Shown: positions 36,219 to 47,745 of the stretch, in pieces
Layout: every line of letters starts with the position of its first letter
How positions within the stretch are numbered: position 1 is the stretch's first letter
NCBI GenBank assembly: GCA_019916065.1
Contig: CM034233.1
Coordinates: 24,625,936-24,689,935, forward strand
Source: Vitellaria paradoxa
Lineage: Eukaryota > Streptophyta > Magnoliopsida > Ericales > Sapotaceae
Reading direction: 5' to 3'
Length of the DNA: 64,000 nt
Made by a program: the position numbers and the translations under genes
The notes under the pieces: model-generated
What the model saw: only the letters and a program-made list of their open reading frames with translations
Databases searched by the model: none
Told to the model about the DNA's origin: nothing

Positions 36219-38240
36219 GGCGATTTTAACGTTCGGGTTGGGAGAGACTTTGTTTCGGTCAGTAACCGGGCCAAGCGCTATAGTGCGCCGCTATATGATG
36301 TGCGCACCCTTGGGAAGGATTGGGTTCGGTTTTTCGCGCGGGCTATATACCCCTGGGTTGTTCGATTGGATGGTTGTCCTAATAACCGTTTGATGAGGAA
36401 TATCTTGTGATGATACTCCTACCAACCATTGGATCTTCATATCTCTTAAACTTCTATGAAGAATCCATGATGAGCATTGCCGACCGCTCAATTCGATGAA
36501 AAATGAATTTGGTTTCCCCGTGCTTCCGAAATATAAATACATAACGGAATATTTTGTTATGAAAAAGATTTTAATTTTTATTAATCTTTTAATTTTTTTT
36601 AAATTTTGTCACGTGTAATTTAAATAAATTTTTATTTCTTTTGATCAACCAAACAGCACCAACCTGAGAAGTAATAGGCAAAACGCATGTAAATTTATTT
36701 TTTTTAGAACATTTTGTATGTAAAAATAAATAAATATTTTAAAACTTTTGATGTAAATCAGATGCACCTTTTAACTAGCTAGCAAATTGAATTGATATGA
36801 TTATTATTTTATTTTTTCCAAGGTTTGGACTTGGTGATCCAAGGCCTCGTATTTGAACCCTAAACTCATTTCTTTTCAATTTAATAACACAAAAGAATGA
36901 CATGAATGTTATCTTAAAATCTATATAACAATACAACTCATTCGTTTAAAAATATATGTCAAATTAACGACTGAGTTCATGTTTCACTTTTATCAATGGT
37001 ATAAATTCTTTTATTTCTTTCCGTCTAAACCAATCACATCTATTAAACAAAAAAAAAAAAAAAACTTAAGAATTGAGATTTTAGCCGGGGATGGGATGTC
37101 TTTGAGGGGGGTTACCCCTCTTTGCATAAAAATGATTCTTTATCTGAGCCAGTAATTTTTCTAAATGAAAATTAACAACCCTTTACCCTAGAAAAATAAA
37201 AAAATTATTAAAAAATAATATTTAAACTTTAATATTTTTAAAAAATTTTAATGGGCTTAAAATTTAAATTTTAAATATATACATTTTTACACTCTTTGTG
37301 TCATTTATGTAATAAAAAAGCTCAAAATTTTAAATTTGAGATATTTTCAATAGTTAGAATTATTTTTCTTTTTCTCTCTACTTTAGTTATCTTTTCTGTC
37401 ATTTTATATGAAAACATATTGTCTTACTCTTCTCATATTTTTTTAAATACTTTCATATAAAAGTTTTTAAATTAATATTTTTAAAAATGTGATAACATTT
37501 GTAATAAATAATAAAATTTTACACCTTTATTAAACAATGTATGAATAATTTAGTTTTTTTATTAGTGATTTTTATTTTTACGGTTTATTTTTATAATTTT
37601 TCATGTTAGTTTTCTTTTTAAATTTAAATTTAAACTATTTACACGTAAAATTGTATTTATGTGCCTTTAGGCATGGGAAGCTACTAGTAGTAAATGAGAG
37701 AAACAATCCTACTAAAAATTAGCTATATTTGTGTGAGCTTTTTGAATATGTTGTCATGGTTAAAAGATCTATAATCAAATTGCACATACCAGAGATTTTG
37801 GTATCGTGCTTTCTTCTTTTTCCATTAGTTTATAAGATTTTCTCCTTAAGTCATTGTGTTTATTCTATTTATTTATTTATTTGTTAACTTGTGATAGTTT
37901 TTGATTGATCATACTATTGAACTAGTTGGATGGAAGTACTTGATAACACTGTGTGTCATGAATTAAAATACATGGTTTAATTATGAGTAGTGTTTTGTTG
38001 ATTTTTTTTTCACGGTTATGATATACTATTTTATTTATACAAGCTAATTCTAACTTGTTAGACATTCTTAATTTCATGTTAATATTTTACTACGTTCTCT
38101 ATATTCACTTGTGACTATTGCTAAGATTTTTCAAGTAAAATTAATTTGTTTAGATTGTTCTGCTTATAAAATAGAGTGCAACTACTATTGTATGATCAGA
38201 TATCAAAATATTTACCATTTTGATAATAAAACAAAAGGGA

Positions 38241-38375
38241 AAAAAAACTATGCATCCATAGTATGTGTGAAAGCAGCCAACTTTGTTAAAAATTCTAAAG
38301 AATTTAAAAAAAAAAAACTATGTATCCATAGTATGTGTGAAAGTAGCCAACTTTGTTAAAAATTCTAAAGAATTA
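38241..38375. repeat. 70-bp tandem duplication x2
   Basis: 'ctatgcatccatagtatgtg' at 38248 repeats as 'ctatgtatccatagtatgtg' at 38318. It is followed in both copies by 'agccaactttgttaaaaatt'. The copies are nearly identical, so the duplication is recent. Confidence 0.9.
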
Positions 38376-39390
38376 CAAAAATTGTTGAAAATCAAAATTG
38401 GAGGTAAACAAATTGGGAGATTTTATTGGTATATTGAAAATTGAATAACATTGAAAATTCTCTTAATTATAAGTGTTTATCAATAGAGACCATATGGGGG
38501 TATGCATGATAGTGTGAATATATTGCATGTTAAATTTACTTAAATTAGATACATCACTAGCATTGTAACTTATATGCTTTAAAATAACTCATAACATGAA
38601 AATTGTTTTGAATTTCTTGATTCATGACATGCAATGTGTGATGATATTTTATATTATTTGTTCTTACAGTTACAGTTAATTATAATATGTGCAGAAATAA
38701 ATTAAGATGCATAAGTGATTATTTTGTATCATTGTTATATTTTTAATTTTAATTTGATCTAATTCTCCATTCCATTGTGTGTTTCATTAATTTCTTTCAC
38801 TTTATTATTTTACATTTACAATTTATCATTCTATGAAAAGGGCTAGAAGTATGTGAGAAAAAAACAAAGAATGATTTATGATTGATTTATTTATTATTTT
38901 GATATTAATGTTTTTCGTAAAATATTTTTGTTTGAATAATTAATGTGTAGTTTACAAGTTTTATTCAAAACACATCAAATAGTTGGAGATGCTACGTCAA
39001 AGAAGATTTCTCATGCATGTGGGGAGTTTGCTTAATTTTATTGTATATTTGATTTCATCACAAAATTACAAAAGTGGAAGATATAGATTTCATTTCTTAT
39101 GTTGGAATGAGATTCATCACAGTTGTTATTCTTAGACTCTATAGAGTTTGAAATGTAGGCACCGTTAAACAAAATAAATCTCCAACAACCTCTATAAATC
39201 AGTAAAATTCTCTATTACACATTTACATATTTCCACTTTTACTAATTTTAAAAAAGTTTAATATTTCGCTAAAAAAATAGAAAATTCGAAAGGAGATTAA
39301 CGATTGCGAAAATTTTTTTGGCAATCATGTTCCTCGAGTCGAAAGCTTTTGAATGAATACCATTTTGGCCTGGGCCCACGAAACTGTTTG

Positions 39391-39840
39391 AATCCGTTAG
39401 AATAGTTTTCTCAAATTCGTTTTAACGGATTATCACTATTCATCTTAAAAAGATAAGATTTGGAGAGAGAGAGGGGGATGAACTATTATTTTTTAGTAAT
39501 TTTTAAATCCGTTAGAACGGATTAGGGAAAACTATTTTAACGAATTACCATTGTTCATTTCAAAAACATAAGATTTGGAGAGAGAGAGAGAAGAACTATT
39601 ATTTGGGAATATTTTGAATCCATTAGAACGGATTTGGGAAATCCATTCTAACAGATTATCACTGTTTATCTCCAAAAAAAGCGATTTGGGAAAAAAAAGA
39701 GAGCGAAGAACTATTATTTGGGAATTTTTTGAATCTGTTAGAACAGATTTGAAAAATCGTTTTAATGGATTATCACAGTTCATCTCTAAAAAATGCAATT
39801 TGAAAAAAATACCAAACGCTAAAATTTATCCAAAACCATG
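39391..39840. repeat. Tandem ~111-115-bp repeat, four degenerate units
   Basis: Units start with 'aatccgttagaa'-type sequence at 39391, 39506, 39617 and 39732. Each has a 'gattatcac.gttcatct' block and a GA-rich 'gatttggagagagagag' block. The array ends in a MITE-like terminus ('ttaccactccaaacgcta'). A single related unit lies in the MITE at 49646-49845, so the array probably grew inside a copy of that MITE family. Confidence 0.75.
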
Positions 39841-40081
39841 TTTTATCTTGTTTTTATCTCATTTTTTACCACTCCAAACGCTACAGTAATTTTATTCAAG
39901 AAATATTTAGTTGTGATCCTTATAGAACTTCGATTGTGTTATAATTATTTTAAAAAATCTTATTTAGTAGATTTTAGTTCTCTTATAATTAGAATTAAGT
40001 GCGTTGAGAGAATTCATGTGTGGGTGAAAGGTTTTCTAATTTTGTTCTAAACCTTATAAAGGTAGACATAGTTAAGATATT

Positions 40082-40374
40082 TGTTGGGTGATCTTGGGCC
40101 TCTCTCATCCTGAAAAGCTAACTCATAGAGTGAGACTTTTCCTCACACTTATATACTGACCACCAACTCCTTCTATAACCGATGTGGGACACCTCAACAA
40201 TATCTTCCTTTACACATCAGACTGAGATTGATGGTAAACCTAAGTTTTGAAACTAGTTGTTGGATAGTCATGTGCCTCTCTCATCTCCAAAAGCTAGCTC
40301 ATGGGGTAAACTTTTTCCCACACTTATATACTGACCACTAGCCCATTCCATAACCGATGTGAGACATCCCAACA
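40082..40374 (-). mobile_element. TRIM-like miniature LTR retrotransposon (two LTRs)
   Basis: Two ~118-bp direct repeats, 40082-40199 and 40258-40374, each start TGTTGG and end CAACA. On the minus strand each has a CCCACATCGGTTA-like (or CTCACATCGGTTA) block near its start and a GTATATAAG TATA-type motif, which is the standard look of plant TRIM LTRs. Only 58 bp separates them, with no recognisable primer-binding site. Flanking bases (atatt, attca) give no clear target duplication. It is either a very small TRIM or a decayed pair of LTRs. Confidence 0.75.
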
Positions 40375-42745
40375 ATTCAAATCTATGCTCGGAAAAAAAC
40401 AAACTAGTGTAAAGAATCATCAAAATTTCGATTAACATAGTAGAACAAGTTTAGAAACATAACTAGTTGTAGCTAGATACCTTGTTAGACAAATCGTTGG
40501 TTTTACTTACGTATACTGCAAGTTTTTCAAGGCTTGCAACTTGTTAAATTGATTGATAGCTTTGTTAGGAAATGTTGCAAAAAGATTTTTTAGCACTAAA
40601 AATTACTGGCATACAGTGGATGGATTCTCTCAGCAAGTGCTGATATTTTATTTTAGAAATCTTGTTTTCTAACTCTAATTCAAGTTAGGACTTTGATTCA
40701 TGTGTTTGAGGGAGAAAGAGATAGAAAATTGATAGAAGGTTGTGCTTGAAGATTACAGTTTCTCCTTACAGTTAGTTATAAAGGAGAAAATTTTCAACAA
40801 TTATGTATGAGTATTCAAAGATTTGTTTATGCTGTTTGTTATGTGTTGGTGAGAGAGTGTAGTTCTTCATTGTGTGTTAGTGAAGACATCTGATTTGATT
40901 AGTGCTTTAAAAGAGTTTGGAAGTGTAGTTTGTATATGCAATCGTGATCTAACATTTTGTAATCGTATTACACATAATGGAAATTTTAGTATCTGTGACC
41001 CAATATCTTCTCTTTTGGTTGGAAAAGATTTCCTCATTAAATCCTTGTGTCTATTCTCTTTATTTTCTTGAGAGTTATGATTATGTTTGCTTGACTGCAC
41101 CACTACACTAGTTGGATTTTTCAACAACTTTGTTAACTAAAAAAATGTAGAGGTTGACATTGTAATTTTGTATAGTCAAGTACCCTTTTACTTTGGTACA
41201 AAACAAATCGTGACAAGTCGACAAATCATTCTAAATAGTTTATTCTCCTTAATCTTATCTTTATTTCAGTTTACTATAGTTTCATGCTCCAATATAGGAA
41301 ATCATTTTCAACCTTATTCATTTAACATATTTCTTCTTCTTGTATCATATATTATTAAAATTTGTAAATTTTGAGTTTTAACAATCATTTATATCTAAAA
41401 ACTAATTGAATTTCTTGTTTTTCTTTTATGAAAACAATAGTTTTTTACTTTTATTTATATCTAAAAATATAAAATATAGTTATATATATATATATATATA
41501 TACATACATGAATATATATATTTTAAAAGTAAAAAACTAATTAGTGTATTTAGGAAATTTAAAAAACTTACTTTTTATTTTTTACTTGACTTTTAACAAA
41601 ATTTATTATCAATAAACTAGGCTCCACTTTAGAAAGGTTTTCCATCTTAATTAAGATAAGTTAAGGGTGCGCTGGAAAGGTTGGGAAGATAAGAACCCTT
41701 TTACCAGTTCTAAGGCCAATGAAGTGTGAAAGTATGGTTGTAGGTGCCTAATATAAGTTCACTCCTGCCCCAGAGAGCTTCGGGGTTTTGATCAATTGAT
41801 TATAGAGGTTTAATGCAGTTTCTATATATAAAAATATATATATATATAGATGTCAGGGCATTAGATTCTCACCAATGTATGTGTTACTCAAGTTAACATT
41901 CTCACTTCTACTTCGTTTACTACTGTTTGCATTCTGCTTCGCCTACTACTATTTGCACGAGTGGTTTCCGTAAGGTGGAACGTTCCCTTACCAATGTATT
42001 TTTTTACATCTCACTTTTGGGTAGATTGCTTAACTTAGCTCATCTTCGGCTTTGAATGTGAAGAATAAAAAAAAGGTTTTTCATTTTCCTTTCTTGATTT
42101 TAATTATATTTCCTAAATGTTATTTTTATCTATTTTACATGTTTAACTATGAAATATACTGTGGAACTATTTGAGACATTTCTGTAAGTTTTCGAAGTGG
42201 TATGATGCAAGAAAGAATTTTGAAGCAAACATTAATTGGTTGTGTATTAAGGAATGATACGTATAAGGGTCGACGATGCATTGCCACTTAAAAAAAATAT
42301 TAGGTTTTGACTTATCAATAGATTCATAAATTTTCAAGCACAATTAACATCAATACAAACTCTCTTTAAACGTAGGAGTCCATCTTGAATCTGTATCGAT
42401 GCTCATGGTGACTGCTCGACTCACTTATAGGTTATTTGATTCTGGATTAATCAAATTTCGAGCTAGCTCCCAATCATACCTCCTCAGATAAAGATCTTAT
42501 TAGTTAGTAATTAATTCATCAAATACAATTAATTTTTAATTAAATTTTAAATAAATTTTCATTAGTAATTTTAATCATAATTAATTATTAATCATTACAA
42601 TTAATTCGTTGAATATACTAAAATATTGATAATTAATTATAATTAATTTTTAATTTTTAATAATTAATAATTAAAGTGTAATTGATTCATTGAATATAAT
42701 TAATTTTTAATTAAATTCTTAATAAATTATGATTAATTACTAATT
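40375..42745. other. Intergenic, probable LTR-retrotransposon remnants
   Basis: The segment at about 40440-41130 resembles the distal part of a Copia-type LTR ('taatcgtattacacataatg', 'attaaatccttgtgtctatt') but has no coding domain. A block at 41620-42070 is slightly GC-richer and unidentified. TA microsatellites lie at about 41481-41501 and 41834-41849. From 42500 an AT-rich region of repeated 'taattaatta' words begins. No gene is seen. Confidence 0.45.
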
Positions 42746-43256
42746 GGAGGGCGATGCCAAGACACATAGTGCATAACTGACCAAAACACGTGGCGTACAT
42801 CCAAGGAGAGACGGTTTGGTAGTTGGGAGAGCAGTTATCTTTCTCATCGCATTTATGAAAGGTTAGAAAGGGCACGTCCAAATTCACTGCCGATTACGGG
42901 TCCAATCATGTCCACGCCGGCTATGCAGTGCAATTTTGGCCATCGTCACATCGGCACTCATCATTACCAAACACAGACAAGATGTGTGAGTAAAACTATA
43001 AATAGTAAGGCATAAAGAAGAGAGGAAAGTATCAACTGCTTAGGAAAGTTCCTATTAGAGAAATCCTCTTCTGTTAGGAAAGTTCCTATTAGACAAAACA
43101 TCACTCGACTGGCGGTCCTTACATTTTAGGGCTTTGGCTTAGAGCCTCCAGCCCTCAAACACAAACATCAAAGAATATCAGTCCGACTATAAGGGAAACA
43201 TCACTAAGTGTGTTCGACGACATCAATAGAGGGGCTAGTTGAGTTTTTGACACTCC
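42746..43256. mobile_element. 511-bp insert with 7-bp flanking repeats, unclassified
   Basis: A GC-richer block interrupts an AT-rich 'taatt' region and is bounded by actaatt at 42739-42745 and 43257-43263. Its ends, ggag and ctcc, are weakly inverted. It contains a good TATA-type motif (actataaatagtaag, near 42992-43006) and a short internal duplication of 'aggaaagttcctattaga' (about 43042 and 43076). The TATA box suggests a solo LTR, but the ends are not TG...CA, so classification is open. Confidence 0.5.
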
Positions 43257-43670
43257 ACTAATTATAACTAGTTATTAGTCATAATTAATGATTAACTATA
43301 CTAAATTAATAATTATTAAATTATACTTATTTTATCAAATATAACTAATTTTAATTTTTAATTAAACTGTGATGTGAACAATCGATATCGAAAATTGATG
43401 TGACGTGAGAAGAGAGTAAAAAATAATTTTTTAAAGATATAAAGAATTAGGAGTGTTAATGGGACAGGTACATAAGAGTATTAGACCCGAACAAATCTGT
43501 AAAATCTATATCCTTACAGGATTGGAATGATTTTGGGATTCAAATTTAATACTCATACAGGTTTGAAACAAGTTTGAGATTTGCCTACAAAATACCGAAT
43601 ACCTGGTACCGTAGGGTACTTGCTAAATACCCATTTAATATTGCATATTACATTATATACATTTATACAA

Positions 43671-44480
43671 CAACAACAACAAAAGGCTTATCCCACTAGG
43701 TGGGGTCGGCTCTTTGGATCACACGACGCCACTATATTTTATCAAAAATCATATCTTGATGTAAATCATTTATAATAAGGTTTCTTCTGATAACTTCTCC
43801 AAGTGTTCTTTTAGGTCTTCCTCTACTTCTTCTTATTGGACTACAAACCATTTGATCAACTCTCCTCACTGAAGCCTCTAGCGGTCTTCTTTGCATATGA
43901 CCAAACCACTTTAATCGGGTTTCTGTCATTTTCTTTTCAATAGGTGCAACACCAACTTTCTCCCTAATACAATCATTTCGAATCTTATCTTTTCTTGTAT
44001 GTCCACGCATCCATCTCAACATTCTTAACTCTGCTACACCAATTTTTTGCACTTGTTGTCCCTTCAATGCCCATCACTCATTTCCATAGAGCATAGTCGG
44101 TCTTATAGTAGTTCAGTAAAACTTTCCTTTAAGTTTATTAGGTATTTTGCGATCACAAATGACTCCCAATACATTTCTCCATTTTAACCATCTAACTTGT
44201 ATCCTAAGTACGATATTCCCATTAATTTCTCCGTCACTTTGTAAAATCGATCCAAGATACCGAAACCCTTACAGTTTTGGTATGCTGTGCTCTCCAATTT
44301 TTACCTCCAAATTATTACTAGCTCGTCTCTTGTTAAACTTACATTCCATATACTCTGTCTTGCTTCTACTTAAACGGAAACCCTTTTGATTCTAAGGTTT
44401 CTCTCCACACTTCAAGTTTAGTATTAACTTCCTCTCTCGACTCCTCTATTAAAACTATATCATCCGCAAATAGCATTATG
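43671..44480 (-). mobile_element. 5'-truncated RTE-clade LINE fragment (minus strand)
   Basis: On the minus strand the fragment begins exactly at the catalytic LFADDI box (near 44480). It runs through an out-of-frame region and then an open part (43732-44067: [36 protein letters not shown]). It ends with the RTE 3' signature 'gaccccacctagtgggataa' and a (TTG)n tail at 43669-43681. It is flanked by tacatttatacaa at 43658-43670 and 44481-44493, extendable to 20 bp with one mismatch. It is shorter than the relative in GlnRS intron 14 and has a different, TTG-type tail. Confidence 0.9.
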
Positions 44481-44839
44481 TACATTTATACAATTATAAT
44501 TTTGTGTTTAAAATAAAAGTAATTAAAGTTTGAGCTCAGGGCAAAAATTAGCCCAAGGTGAAATCTATTAGGCTATGTTTGGTACATGAGAATGGAATGG
44601 AATGAAATATAATTAATTCCCACCATAGTGTATTCTCATGTTTGGTATCAAAAAATTAAGTTGGAATGCTATTTCATAGGAAGAGCTACTCCCACATTAA
44701 GTGGGAAAAGACATTTTCACAATATAAGTGATAGAATAGTCATTCCATTACAATCAAAATTTGATCCAAAAATTGAAAAAATAAAAATAAGAAACGAGCA
44801 ACTACTTTGTAATAAAAAAAATTTCTTAATTATTCGTTT

Positions 44840-45480
44840 AGGTTGTAAAATGACCATTTTACCTCTTAACTTTATTTTCAAGCTAGATCCGAATTCGAGT
44901 TGTAAAATGACTATTTTATCCCTAGATCTGTTATTCTTTTCAAATTCATATCTTAGACTTTCGAAAGGTTAATAAAAATAATATTTCATATTACTTCATA
45001 AATAAGCAAATTTTGATTCGATCCAAACTTAGGTTGTAAAATGACTATTTTACTCCTATGTTCGTTTTTTACCGAAATTTCCATTTTGAGCTTCCCAAAA
45101 AGGTTAAAAAATATTTATCGATATGTTTTTTGATAGCTAATAAAATTTTATCTCAATCAAACTCAAATTGTAAAATGAAAATTTTAACCATGGGCCATTT
45201 TTTATCTAAATTTGCATTCTAAGTTCCCAAAAGTCTAAAAAAATAGTCTTGACACATTTCTTAATAATTAAACAAATTTCAGTTTGATTTAAATTTTGGT
45301 TACAAAATGATTATTTTGCTCCTAGACCCGTTTTTGGGCCAAATTTATATTTTAGGTATCCCAAAATTTAAAAATATTTATTGATATATTTTTTAATAAT
45401 TATGAAAATTTTGGTCCAATTTGAACTTGAAATGTAAAATGACTGTTTTATCCCTGTGCCCTCCTTTTTTCACTCAAATT
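44840..45480. repeat. Degenerate ~130-bp tandem array, five to six units
   Basis: A core 'gttgtaaaatgaccatttta' recurs near 44844, 44899, 45031, 45167, 45300 and 45431 with variation. Each is followed by 'cccta..ccgtttttt' and 'aaattt.cattttag' blocks. Spacing is about 130 bp except for the short first step. The short open frames here are by-products. Confidence 0.75.
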
Positions 45481-45527
45481 TGTGCTCTGAAAATAAATTT
45501 TATTTTTATAGTTTTTAAAAAAATTAA

Positions 45528-46708
45528 GGGTAAAGTACAAAAACTATCCCTACACTTTATGCTCGATCTTACTTTAGTCCTATTAGTTTCAATCATAACA
45601 GTCAAATCCTTCCACTTTCCGTCAAGTATTAATCTAGTTCTTCTGTCTGCTATCCGTTAAATACAACAATTAAAGCGAGGTAAAATTGTCATTTCTCCTC
45701 CCTGCTTCCCCAAAACATCCTATACAAATCAATTTTGTATATTTTTGTTCTAAGATTTGTTTCATCTCACTGAAGATTGTTCCATCCTCATTGCGAAATT
45801 TGGTCAAGAAAGCTAAGATTGTTCTCACTCATGAAGTTGAAATCTTCCACTTTCCGTCAAGTATCAATCTAGTCCTTCTATCTGTTGTCCGTTAAATACA
45901 ATAGTTAGAGCCAGGATAAAATTGTCATTTCTCCTCCCTGCTTTCCCAAAACATCTTATACAGATCAATTTTGTATATTTTTGTTCTAAGATTCATTTCA
46001 TCTCACTAAAGATTGTTCCATCCTCATTGCAAAATTTGTCAAGAAAGCCAAGATTGTTCTCACTCATGACGTTGAAATAGAAGATTTACATGGTGAAACT
46101 TCTGAATTAACGAACTTAGGTATAAAAAAATACCCCTGCGTCCCCAAACGTCTTGAAACAATGTCGATACATTGTATCCATTCAAAATAAGTTAAACCTA
46201 AGACTTTTTTCAGGAAAAAAAAATTGAAAACGACAATATAGTTAGGGTTTTTTTTTTTTCACAAAAAATTGAATCTTCCACTGTGGATCAATTTGAAAGA
46301 GTTGTTCTTCCTAGGGTTTCTATTCTACTCCATTCTACTTCACTTTACTCCAGTTCGACTTGAGTTCATTGATTTGGAAGTTTTATTTCAACTTCCTGAA
46401 TGAAACTAATCATAGCTTTCTTGACAAATTTCACAATAAGAATGGAACGATCTTCAATGAGATTAAACGAATTCTTAGGGCAAAAATATACAAAATTGAT
46501 CTATATAGGATGTTTTGGGAAGCAGGGATTGGAAATGACAATTTTACTCTCACCCTAATGGTTGTATTCAACGGACAGCAAATGAAAGGACCAAATTGAT
46601 ACTTGACCGAAAGTGCAGGGATTTGACCATTAGAATTGAAATTAGTGGGACTAAAGTGAAACCGAGGATAAAATGTAGAGGTAATTTTTGTACTTTACCC
46701 AAAATTTA
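45528..46708. mobile_element. Long-inverted-repeat (foldback/Mutator-like) element with duplicated left arm
   Basis: The ends 'gggtaaagtacaaaaactat' and (complement) 'gggtaaagtacaaaaattac' begin inverted repeats of roughly 350 bp. They include 'acttta.tcc' and 'ccttccactttccgtcaagt' (right-arm counterpart 'ccctgcactttcggtcaagt'). In the left arm a ~235-bp part is tandemly repeated (45605 and 45843 onward). The interior is short, with no coding. A-rich flanks (aaaattaa, aaaatttaa) may be the target duplication. Confidence 0.7.
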
Positions 46709-46914
46709 ATGTTAGTAGTTTTTATTGTATTCATTTTATTTCATTATATTTAAAAAATATAATCAAATTATGAAATTTGAATGTCTATTCCGTTTTTATT
46801 ATTTTCATATTGGCAACCAAACAAGGGAATGGAATGAGCATTCCATTCCATTCCCACCTCTTATTTCATTCTTTTCTATTCCATTTTCACGTATGAAGCC
46901 TTAAATCTTGCATT

Positions 46915-47745
46915 GGTTACGGATTGCTTTGATTATGGATTGTAGTTGATTGTTTTGATTATGAATTATGGTCAAGTAATTCATATTTTGAAATGATAGT
47001 TAAATGATTAGTTTAGTGAAGTCATTTGAATATCTAAATAGCGATTGAACTTATATACATTTTATTATTTGTATTTATTTGAATGAGATTTTTTTTTTAC
47101 TGTAAAAAAATAAGAGAGATCTTGATAGAAGAAAATCTGTATATATGTATATTTACAAATATATTTGCTATGTGTTGTAGATAACACATCAATTATTTTG
47201 AAAATTTTCAATTTCTAAATGAGTATTTAACAAAATTTGCTAAACGGTATTTAACGAGTGCTAATGGATATAGGAATGTTAACTAGTTGGATAGCTGTCT
47301 AATAACTCGTTTTTTTGTCTGCCAATTATCAACTCAAATCTATTCATTTTATTATTCAGAATCTTAAATCCGTTCCATCCCAAACCTGTCCCCCACTAGT
47401 TAAATACTTATATAAAAAGACTTATTAAATACTCTTTTAAACATTTAATTTTTTAAAACAGTTGATGTATTTTCTATAATGCCCAACAAATATATTTATG
47501 AATATGCGTAGATTTTCTTCTATTAAGATTCTTATTATTTTCCATGTTAAGCAAAAATTAAAAAAAAAATCTCATTCAAATAATATACAAGGGATAAAGT
47601 ATATAAAAATTCAATCACTACTTGTATATTCAAATAACTACACAAGAGTAGTTTAAAAAAAAAAAAAACTATACAAAACTAATCATTTAATTATCACTCC
47701 AAAATATGATCCACCTCACAATAATCTATAATCAAAATAACAGTA
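46915..47745. repeat. Inverted repeat with ~350-bp arms
   Basis: The left arm (about 46915-47300) contains 'ttaaatgattagttt', 'tgaatgagatttttttttt' and 'atagaagaaaatctgtatat'. The right arm (about 47395-47745) contains their complements in reverse order. It is centred near 47345. It probably represents another small transposon or the core of the surrounding element. Confidence 0.7.

Larger units (their letters stand above)
36221..40073. other. Intergenic, AT-rich, MITEs and LTR-like remnants
   Basis: A somewhat GC-richer block at 36221-36540 may be the upstream region of DUF1639. The rest has no gene: a MITE-like block at about 36545-36660, long AT-rich sequence, a 70-bp two-copy tandem duplication (38241-38375), an LTR-like stretch near 37690-37990 related in style to 40855-41130, and the repeat-bearing element at 39390-39890. 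Confidence 0.5.
44570..46903. mobile_element. PIF/Harbinger-like element carrying nested repeats
   Basis: The left end GGCTATGTTTGGTACATGAG and the complement of the right end GGCTTCATACGTGAAAATGG are imperfect inverted repeats flanked by TTA on both sides. 'GAATGGAATGGAATG' words lie near both ends. The interior holds a ~130-bp tandem array (44840-45480) and a complete long-inverted-repeat element (45528-46708). No transposase is visible. Confidence 0.6.
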
